Assembly: GCF_031127875.1 (NCBI RefSeq) | Contig: NZ_JARXIA010000006.1 | Location: forward strand, 225,498-289,497 | Reading direction: 5' to 3' | DNA from: Pelagicoccus sp. SDUM812005 | GTDB lineage: Bacteria > Verrucomicrobiota > Verrucomicrobiia > Opitutales > Opitutaceae | DNA: 64,000 bases | Part shown: one piece after another, positions 8,257 to 14,952 of the stretch | Layout: each line of letters begins with the position of its first letter | How positions within the stretch are numbered: position 1 is the stretch's first letter | Made by a program: the position numbers and the translations under genes | The notes under the pieces: generated by a model | Databases searched by the model: none | What the model saw: the letters and a program-made list of their open reading frames with translations, nothing else | Told to the model about the DNA's origin: nothing

Positions 8257-8869
8257 AGGTTTGGATCGCGATGGCAATGGCATCAGATTCTGTATGACTG
8301 ATTGATATATGAAAGCCGGGGAAAGATGGCTTGCCGTTGGAGTCAGCGGAAATTGAAATCTGATTGAATGGAATGTCTCGAAAGGAATTATTCGCTTTTG
8401 CGATTGCTTCTTTTGCGGCGAATCGTCCAGCGAATGACTCTATTGGGTTAGGTTGGAGGATGCAGTGAGCTATTTCTTCTGGAGAGAAATTTTCTTTGTA
8501 GAAGGTTGCGCTACGGTAATCTTCCTGTCTCTCGAATTGGGATACTTTTTCAATGTCGATACCGACGGAACGAATTGTAGATGGGAAGCTGGATGAGGCC
8601 TTTGTCGTCTCGACTGCTCTTGTTTTTAGGCGTGGTTTAAGAGGGCCTGACTCGCTTCCGAGGCATTCTAAAAGTTGGCCGTAGGTTTCGATGTTTCGTT
8701 TTGATCCGTTGAGGGGGAATCCTGCATCGGATAGTTTTGAATACATCCGATGGAGGATGATTGATCCAGCAACGGCTTTTTTGCCGACTGGGGTATTTGA
8801 GTTTATCGAGGAAGGTGGGGTCTTTAGAAAACTCGCCACGATCTCTCTGATTTTTTCGTCGTCTTCCAT
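8255..8869 (-). CDS. ACP-like domain fused to holo-ACP synthase (AcpS) domain
   Basis: 204 aa from the Met at 8869. An upstream in-frame Met at 8941 would give 228 aa but would lie inside the E2 gene, and the extra residues match nothing. Residues 1-72 read like a carrier protein: KIREIVASFL, a Ser at position 36 (AGSI where ACPs have DSL) and a closing helix ETYGQLLECL. Residues 98-204 are an AcpS-type phosphopantetheinyl transferase: SVGIDIEKVSQFE (Mg-binding Asp105) and SFAGRFAAKEAIAKA (Glu154). AcpS transfers phosphopantetheine from CoA to a carrier Ser. The fusion suggests modification of its own or a partner carrier. Last gene of the leftward arm, after the E1/E2 genes. The AcpS call is strong; the ACP reading is weaker. 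Confidence 0.75.
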   Translation of the reverse strand: MEDDEKIREIVASFLKTPPSSINSNTPVGKKAVAGSIILHRMYSKLSDAGFPLNGSKRNIETYGQLLECLGSESGPLKPRLKTRAVETTKASSSFPSTIRSVGIDIEKVSQFERQEDYRSATFYKENFSPEEIAHCILQPNPIESFAGRFAAKEAIAKANNSFRDIPFNQISISADSNGKPSFPGFHISISHTESDAIAIAIQT

Positions 8870-8888
8870 GTTAATTGAAGTTATATAT

Positions 8889-10166
8889 TCACCACCCTCC
8901 GTTGGCACAAACAAAGCACATGTAACGCTCTCGACCATCATGCTGAGTTACCTTTATTAGGCCGCGTCCACCAAGCTGATTGTCTTCGTTGAGCGTTTTC
9001 ATGCAAATGCTGCAAGTTGGCGTGGTTTCTTGCTTATGGGCGAGAGAAGGGTTTGCGTAGCTTTCTAGCCTGTTTTTTAGCTCAACTAGAAAGGTACTCG
9101 CTTCTTTGCCATTTGAGACTCGGTGATCGAAGGCGAGGGATAGTATGATCGATGAGCCATTCGTTTCTGATCGCGCAATGCCGAGGATTGCAGATTGGTT
9201 TTTGTTTACAAGCGGGGTGAAGTGGCTGATGCCGGTGGCGGTCAGGTCGCTTATGGTGAAAGTGCTTCCTGTGAGGTCGTTGCCGTCGAGCTTTCGATCG
9301 AGGTACTTGTTTGCGAGTTGAAGGATCGACTCTTCTAACTGTCGTAGTGATTTTTTTGGCGTGTTTTGAATTTTGGCAACTTTAAGTCCGTCGTCTATGT
9401 CTATTGCAATTCCGATATCGATAGAGTTGTAGTACACAATGTGATCGTTTATAAAGTAGGCATTCAGGTTTGGAAATTGCTTCAATAGTCGGGACGATTC
9501 GTATACGGCGATTGGTAGAATGGAATCGGGAAGGTGGGCTAGGGAGAGGCTCAGGGCTTCGTAGAGGCCGTGCGTTTGTAGGTCTGTAAAGACTATGCTG
9601 GTCAGGCCTGCGGATTGTACGGAGCTCAAGTAACGAATCTCATTGGCTTTGCTAGGGCTGAGCTTTTCTAGGCGCGTTCCTGGCAATGGAGTTTGGATTG
9701 CCTCCGCGGACGTTTGGAGAGGGGGTGAGGAATTTGGGTGGGTATGTCCTAGCTTTGCGTGCACATCATGAATCGAGACGAGATCTCGGTCCTGGAAGTC
9801 GGTTTTGGATAGGCCATACTTTTTAATGAGTTTCAAGGCACTGCTGGAGAAAATTGTTTCTGAAGCTTCGTCAGTACTACGGTCTTGCTCCTCAAGTTGA
9901 AGCCGGTTTGTTTCGAAGTCTTCTTTTGTTTCGTGAACTCGAGCGATGCGGTGTCCAATTGGGACTTCTTGGTCGAGTTTAACCGTGTATTCGATTACAC
10001 CTGCCGTCGGCGATTCGATTGGTGTGACAGCCTTCGATCCTTCGAAGTCTAGAATAATATCTCCGGTTTCGATTTCGGCGCCTTGATCGAAGTATAGGTG
10101 TACGATCGCAACGCTCTGGTCGTTGACGTTTTCGGCTGGGATGAGGATTTCGATTGGAGGTTTCAT
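8889..10166 (-). CDS. 2-oxoacid dehydrogenase E2-like acyltransferase with C-terminal zinc-ribbon
   Basis: 425 aa. Order: lipoyl domain (1-77, Lys45 in FEGSKA), linker, E3-binding domain (around 105-140, LIKKYGLSKTDFQDRDL), CAT-fold catalytic domain (around 175-370), then CxxC pairs at 385/388 and 417/420. E2 enzymes transfer an acyl group from lipoyl-Lys to CoA. Here the active-site motif HxxxDG is HRVSNG at 348-353, so the conserved Asp is Asn352. The Cys4 tail is not part of normal E2s. The start overlaps the E1 stop by 4 nt, so the two are translationally coupled. No E3 gene lies in the window; a housekeeping lipoamide dehydrogenase would have to serve. The acceptor may not be CoA (see findings). 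Confidence 0.85.
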   Translation of the reverse strand: MKPPIEILIPAENVNDQSVAIVHLYFDQGAEIETGDIILDFEGSKAVTPIESPTAGVIEYTVKLDQEVPIGHRIARVHETKEDFETNRLQLEEQDRSTDEASETIFSSSALKLIKKYGLSKTDFQDRDLVSIHDVHAKLGHTHPNSSPPLQTSAEAIQTPLPGTRLEKLSPSKANEIRYLSSVQSAGLTSIVFTDLQTHGLYEALSLSLAHLPDSILPIAVYESSRLLKQFPNLNAYFINDHIVYYNSIDIGIAIDIDDGLKVAKIQNTPKKSLRQLEESILQLANKYLDRKLDGNDLTGSTFTISDLTATGISHFTPLVNKNQSAILGIARSETNGSSIILSLAFDHRVSNGKEASTFLVELKNRLESYANPSLAHKQETTPTCSICMKTLNEDNQLGGRGLIKVTQHDGRERYMCFVCANGGW

Positions 10167-12088
10167 CCTATGAGTTCCGCTGCGGCTTCAATGATTGATT
10201 TGACGTTTGGTAGCGTTTGTTCTTCGAGTCTTTTAGGTGATGGAATTGGGACGGGTAATGAAGCGACACGTTGGCAATGGAGGGGGATTGATGCACGTTC
10301 GCAAGCTGAGCTCAGGATTTCGCTGCCGATTCCTGAAAAGGCGCTTCCTTCTTCGATGACGAGAAGTCTTCCTGTTTGTTCGGCTGACTCTAGAATTTCC
10401 TCAAGATCAAGTGGGTGTAGCCTAGTGACAATCAGCAATTCAGCCTTCATGTCTAGTTTATCGAAAATCGGGCGTATGCCGTCGATCGCGAACTCGCTAG
10501 AGCCACCATACGTAACGATGGTTAGAGTTGGTTTTGATCTGACTGGTGCGATTCGTATTGTTGGGTATTTCTTTTGGTTTCTATGTATGCGATAGTTCGT
10601 TATCTTCTTCGGTGTTAGTCTCTTTCCGTAATCCGTTTTATTCTCAATAACGACTACTGGATGTTTTTCTTCGTGTACAGAATTGTAGAGAAGGGAAGGG
10701 TCGAGAAGCGAGTTGAGGGCGACCACTGTCACGTTATCGATTCCTACGAGGAACTTCTCGAGGCTTTGGGAGTGAGTAGGGCCGTAGCCGCGCCGACCCC
10801 CCATTGGTGTCCGTATCACGATGGGACAGGTGGTTTGTTTATTGTATATGTGGTAATATTTGGAGGCGTGATTCACTATTTGGTCGAGGGCCAATAGCAT
10901 GAAGTCTCCGAACATGATTTCCACGTAGGGCTTAAATCCTGATAGGGCTAGACCATTTCCGATGCCGGTGATTGCAGCTTCGCTGATTGGTGTCGAAAAG
11001 GTGCGGTCAGGGAAATCGATTGACAGGTCCTTGGCTACTTTGAAGGCCCCTCCATATGGGGAGAGTACATCTTCGCCGATGAAGACTGTCTTTGGGTCTT
11101 TTCGCATTGTCTCTTTGAAGAAAGCGTTAAGTCTCGAAACTTGACGTTCATCGACGGTTTCGAGGGGTCTCCATTCTTGTTTTACTTCCGATTCTTCGGG
11201 AGGCTCATAATATTCGTCGATGCTAAGTTCGTTTGCGCGTTCCGCTTCCTCAACCGCTCGATTGATACGAATTTTTATAGATTGGTCGAGAGCGATGAAA
11301 TCTTCGCTGCTTTCTTTTTCTAAAATGTGAATCGGATCTCTGGCACGGTAAGCTTCGATTTCTATGGGATCACGGTCATCGTCACCCTTGGAATGAGCCA
11401 TTAATCGATACGTATCCACGAGATGGAATACGGGCTTGCTGTTTGTTCGAACGAAATCTATCGATTTCTTCGCATTCCTGATTATTGCATCAGGTGTCCA
11501 AGTCTCGCTGTGGAAAGTTTCTATTTCGAAGGCCTCTGGGCGCTTCAGTATGTTGCCGGCCAAATTGACGGATTGGTGAGTCGATTGAGCGTATAAGTTA
11601 TTCTCGCAAACGATGAGAAGGGGAAGCTCCCATTTTGAGGCGATGTTCATTGTCTCGTACAGCACACCTTCGCCGAGCGTACCGTCACCAATGAAGAGTG
11701 TCGTGATTGCGTTGTTCCGCTTGAGTTTATGAGCTAAGGCCAGTCCAGCTGCATTCGGCGCTATTCCGCCTTGGATACCGTTTGAGTAGAAGTTACCCTT
11801 CTGCAGGTGCTGGCTGCTGCCGATGCCGCCACAGGTTCCGGTGCTTTTTCCCATCAGCTCAGCAATTAGTCCCGCATAGTCTTTCGTGAAGGCGATGTAG
11901 TGGCCGTGGCAACGATGATTTGAAAATATGGAGTCGCTACTCTCTAGTTGGCCAGCGAAGGCGATTGCGGATAGTTCTTGGCCAACGCTGGTATGTACGG
12001 TGCCATTGAGGCGTCCCTTAGAGAAGAGTTCGAGGAATTGCTCTTCGACTCTGCGGATTAGGAGGGCTTGTTCTAACCAAGGAGGCAT
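10163..12088 (-). CDS. Fused E1 alpha-beta thiamine-diphosphate 2-oxoacid dehydrogenase
   Basis: 641 aa in which E1-alpha (1 to about 310) and E1-beta (about 315-641) are joined in one chain; they are usually two genes (PdhA/PdhB, AcoA/AcoB). The alpha half has the ThDP motif opening GDGTLGEG at 134-141 and closing CENNLYA near 160-166. The beta half has FIGEDV near 335-340 and TPISEAAITGIG with the ThDP-contacting Glu369. The complex decarboxylates a 2-oxoacid and loads the acyl group on the E2 lipoyl arm. The substrate (pyruvate, branched-chain or another acid) cannot be told. Its place among sugar genes, upstream of E2 and ACP-AcpS, argues against central metabolism. Confidence 0.88.
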   Translation of the reverse strand: MPPWLEQALLIRRVEEQFLELFSKGRLNGTVHTSVGQELSAIAFAGQLESSDSIFSNHRCHGHYIAFTKDYAGLIAELMGKSTGTCGGIGSSQHLQKGNFYSNGIQGGIAPNAAGLALAHKLKRNNAITTLFIGDGTLGEGVLYETMNIASKWELPLLIVCENNLYAQSTHQSVNLAGNILKRPEAFEIETFHSETWTPDAIIRNAKKSIDFVRTNSKPVFHLVDTYRLMAHSKGDDDRDPIEIEAYRARDPIHILEKESSEDFIALDQSIKIRINRAVEEAERANELSIDEYYEPPEESEVKQEWRPLETVDERQVSRLNAFFKETMRKDPKTVFIGEDVLSPYGGAFKVAKDLSIDFPDRTFSTPISEAAITGIGNGLALSGFKPYVEIMFGDFMLLALDQIVNHASKYYHIYNKQTTCPIVIRTPMGGRRGYGPTHSQSLEKFLVGIDNVTVVALNSLLDPSLLYNSVHEEKHPVVVIENKTDYGKRLTPKKITNYRIHRNQKKYPTIRIAPVRSKPTLTIVTYGGSSEFAIDGIRPIFDKLDMKAELLIVTRLHPLDLEEILESAEQTGRLLVIEEGSAFSGIGSEILSSACERASIPLHCQRVASLPVPIPSPKRLEEQTLPNVKSIIEAAAELIG

Positions 12089-12151
12089 GTGTTTTTGCTC
12101 GGGGAAAGTATTGTTTGTATGGAGTCAATGGGTCTTGCCAGGAATTCCCTT

Positions 12152-13177
12152 CTAGGAGTCAGCGGCTTCCTTTTCTTCGCGTTGCTTTCTAAGCATTTCC
12201 GCCCTTGCGAGGGCGGTGGCTTGAATTTCTAGGGCGGAGATTCTGGCCTGTTCCTTTGATTCGCCATTGAAGTGCTCCTGAGCGTAGATGAGCTCGTCGA
12301 GAGGTGGCCCCTTACGGATCATCATATCCTTGGTGAATTGCCTCTCGTATTGCTGCGTAATCATCTTTTCAAACTGGCAGAACAATTCCTTTGATGGAGC
12401 TATTTTTCGGAAAAGCTGATGGAGATGCATGGCTCTCCCGAGCAGTCCTCTCGCAGCGAGACTGTTACCTGCTCTCCATTTAACTAACGGTTGGTTGAGG
12501 TAGTGCAATCGGATGGGGTTTTTATTTAGTGTGTAGTTCCATAGTAAATATACGTGTGGGAATAGGTTTTCTCGCGAAAACTCATCGTCTTCTAAAAGAA
12601 TTTTTTCGCCTATGCTTCTTTTGACAACCCAAGACGAAATGTAGCAGCCGAGGCCATTAATGTTAAGGCACTTATTCAGGTAATTCGAGAGTTCTTCGCT
12701 TTCTTTGAGTAGGACACTTATGCTTTGATTGTTCTCGATGTAAGCATCGTTCTTGTTAAACTCCATATCAACGGTGCAAAGCGAACGATTTAGGAGGAAA
12801 AGGTCCGATGTTGGGTTGCTCTCCAATTCATGGATTAAGGTGGGAATCGAATGGTCCCAGATTTCATCGTCATCGCTGAGTATCCAGACGTATTCGCTAG
12901 AAGTGAGTGAAAACGAATTGGTGATGTTCTGCTGTGGTCCTAAATTGCTTCTGTTGTTCTTGTATTTTATCTGTGGGTAGTGGCGTTGCCATTTTCGTAC
13001 GATTTCCTCAGTGGCATCCGAGGATCCATTGTCGCAGATGCAAACTTCGAATCTTGTTTCGCTTAGCTCTTCGAAACTTCTAGTGATTTGGCCTATTAAA
13101 TTGTCGAGCAGTTTGCATCGGTTGAATGTCGGGATCGCGAATCCGAGGTAGGGCCTGTTCGTGTTGTTTGATGGCAT
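12152..13177 (-). CDS. Family 2 glycosyltransferase
   Basis: 341 aa GT-A fold inverting glycosyltransferase. The N-terminus shows GFAIPTFNRCKLLDNLI, then VCICDNGSSDATEEI and the metal-binding WILSDDDEIW (DxD-type) near residue 100. The C-terminus ends in a charged helical stretch (about 300-341). It transfers a sugar from a nucleotide donor to the growing O-unit at the inner membrane. There is no transmembrane segment. It sits between the E1 gene and the transketolase pair in the leftward operon; donor and acceptor are unknown. Confidence 0.88.
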   Translation of the reverse strand: MPSNNTNRPYLGFAIPTFNRCKLLDNLIGQITRSFEELSETRFEVCICDNGSSDATEEIVRKWQRHYPQIKYKNNRSNLGPQQNITNSFSLTSSEYVWILSDDDEIWDHSIPTLIHELESNPTSDLFLLNRSLCTVDMEFNKNDAYIENNQSISVLLKESEELSNYLNKCLNINGLGCYISSWVVKRSIGEKILLEDDEFSRENLFPHVYLLWNYTLNKNPIRLHYLNQPLVKWRAGNSLAARGLLGRAMHLHQLFRKIAPSKELFCQFEKMITQQYERQFTKDMMIRKGPPLDELIYAQEHFNGESKEQARISALEIQATALARAEMLRKQREEKEAADS

Positions 13178-13197
13178 CTAAAGTGATTTGGGATTAT

Positions 13198-14133
13198 TTA
13201 GGTTGCGTCGGCTAGATCGGCTAGGCAGGTCATTGCAAAACTTGAAATGTGTTCCTCGTCGAGACCATGTTTCGCTCTCAGGTGTTTTTGCGAACCAACG
13301 AATTTGTAGTTTTCAGTCTGTGTTTTTAGGCAGCGGAACAGTGTGTTCATGTTGTTTCGGTGCAAGGTCTCTGATATTAGGCTACTAAGCCCTCCGACTC
13401 CGTGTTCTTCCACAGATATTATGATTTTTGTTTTTAGCGCGATACTTAGGAGGCCAGCTTCGTCAAAAGGTTTCAAGTAGGGAGAACTCGAGTAGCCTGC
13501 GCAGATGCCCGACTGAGTCAGTCGCTCGGCCGCGGCCTTTACTTGCTCGAGGATTCCTCCTGTCGATACCAACATAACGTCTGAACCTTCCTGCAGTATT
13601 TGTAGGGTTCTTAGGTCCTTGATTCCGTCTATGGCGGCGTGAATGGTTGGTTCTCTTGCTTTGCCTAGCCTAAGGTAGGAAGGGCCAGGCTTTTTGCAAA
13701 GTTCCCGAGTCGCAAGTCGGGTTTCAAAAGGGTCGCCCGGCGCAATCACCCTTATATTGGGAAGCGGTAGCGTTACTGCGAGATCTTCTGTCGCATGGTG
13801 CGAGTATCCAAGGTTACCATACGCCATTCCTCCTCCGACAGACACTACCGTAACGGGAAGATTATGGTAGCAAACGTCGTTTCTAATTTGCTCGAGACAG
13901 CGTAGTGTTGGGAAGTTTGCGATGGAGTAGGTGAACACGTGAAATCCGCAGGAAGCTAGGCCTGCGGCGAGTCCAGTCATGTTTTGCTCCGCCACTCCTG
14001 CGTTCAGGAAGCGATCTGGGAACCTTTCGGCGAAGGGTTCTACGACGGAGTAGCCTAAGTCGCCCACAATAAGGAATAGGTTGAGATTGGTTTCCGCCAA
14101 TAGGGTGAGTTCTTCTATGAAAGCTTGTCGCAT
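13198..14133 (-). CDS. Transketolase-like protein, C-terminal (Pyr and C-terminal domain) half
   Basis: 311 aa corresponding to the Pyr and C-terminal domains of transketolase or DXS. It contains the ThDP-activating Glu in AGVAEQNMTGLAAGLA and the downstream GYSHHATEDLA and PGDPFETRLATREL segments. Together with the next gene upstream it makes a split transketolase, with a 3-nt gap between them. Split transketolases occur widely and transfer two-carbon ketol units. In this operon, next to ddhABC, a housekeeping pentose-phosphate role is unlikely; a two-carbon branch on a keto sugar is one hypothesis. Confidence 0.87.
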   Translation of the reverse strand: MRQAFIEELTLLAETNLNLFLIVGDLGYSVVEPFAERFPDRFLNAGVAEQNMTGLAAGLASCGFHVFTYSIANFPTLRCLEQIRNDVCYHNLPVTVVSVGGGMAYGNLGYSHHATEDLAVTLPLPNIRVIAPGDPFETRLATRELCKKPGPSYLRLGKAREPTIHAAIDGIKDLRTLQILQEGSDVMLVSTGGILEQVKAAAERLTQSGICAGYSSSPYLKPFDEAGLLSIALKTKIIISVEEHGVGGLSSLISETLHRNNMNTLFRCLKTQTENYKFVGSQKHLRAKHGLDEEHISSFAMTCLADLADAT

Positions 14134-14136
14134 AAG

Positions 14137-14952
14137 TTAGCGTGATAGTTGCTCCAATGCTTGGTCGCGTTCTTTTTCGTTAGGGCTGCGATAGTGCCAT
14201 TCAAGCTTTCCTTCCATGAAGTTCACCCCTTTTCCTTTCGTTGTGTGAGCGATGATGCACAGAGGGCTGTCATGCTCGCTACGGTCGATTGAAGTAGCGT
14301 GAAGAATCTGCTCATGATCGTGTCCTTCAATTTCAATGACATCCCAATTGAACGCCGCGAATTTTCCCGCAAGTGGCGTGAGTTTTAGAACGCTATCGGT
14401 GTTGCCTAGCCCTTGGGATCGGTTCGCGTCGATGACCGCCACAAGATTGTTGAGTCGTAGGTGTGCGGCGGATTGGATCGCTTCCCAAGTCGAGCCTTCG
14501 TTTAATTCTCCATCGCTGAGTATCGCATAGGTTTTCCATGTTCTGGAAAGCCGTTTGGCGGCGAGAGCGCAACCTGTGGCGAAGGATAATCCATGGCCTA
14601 AAGATCCCGTAGAGAATTCGACGCCGGGCAGGTGATGGCTGGTATGGCAGAGGAGTAGACTCTCATCCTCCCCAAAGCGTTCGAGCAGATCTTTTGAGAA
14701 GAAGCCTTTCATGGCGAGCACTGCGTAGAGCGCTGAGGTGCAATGGCCTTTGCTGAAGATGAGTCGATCCCTGTCAGGTGCGTCGGGGGAATCTGGTGAC
14801 ACTTTGAGAATGTTGCCGAGGTATAAGCTTGTTAGGATGTCGATGACCGAAAAGGCCCCTCCGATATGGGACGCTTTCGCTTTGTAGATCATTTTGACTA
14901 CAAGACTACGTGCCTCTTGAGATAGATGATACAGATGTTTAGGATCTGTCAT
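14137..14952 (-). CDS. Transketolase-like protein, N-terminal (ThDP-binding) half
   Basis: 271 aa from the ATG at 14952, which overlaps the upstream aminotransferase stop as ATGA. A longer frame reaches 15102 but its extra 50 residues overlap that gene and match nothing. It has HIGGAFSVIDILTSLY, FSKGHCTSALYAVLA and the ThDP motif SDGELNEGSTWEA ending at VAVIDANR. It is the partner of the C-terminal half. Donor specificity (fructose 6-phosphate, hydroxypyruvate or other) cannot be read from the sequence. Confidence 0.88.
   Translation of the reverse strand: MTDPKHLYHLSQEARSLVVKMIYKAKASHIGGAFSVIDILTSLYLGNILKVSPDSPDAPDRDRLIFSKGHCTSALYAVLAMKGFFSKDLLERFGEDESLLLCHTSHHLPGVEFSTGSLGHGLSFATGCALAAKRLSRTWKTYAILSDGELNEGSTWEAIQSAAHLRLNNLVAVIDANRSQGLGNTDSVLKLTPLAGKFAAFNWDVIEIEGHDHEQILHATSIDRSEHDSPLCIIAHTTKGKGVNFMEGKLEWHYRSPNEKERDQALEQLSR

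Noticed and set aside
8870..8941. N-terminal extension of the ACP-AcpS protein to Met at 8941
   Set aside because: Would sit inside the E2 coding end and adds 24 residues outside the carrier fold; the Met at 8869 starts right at the ACP-like helix.
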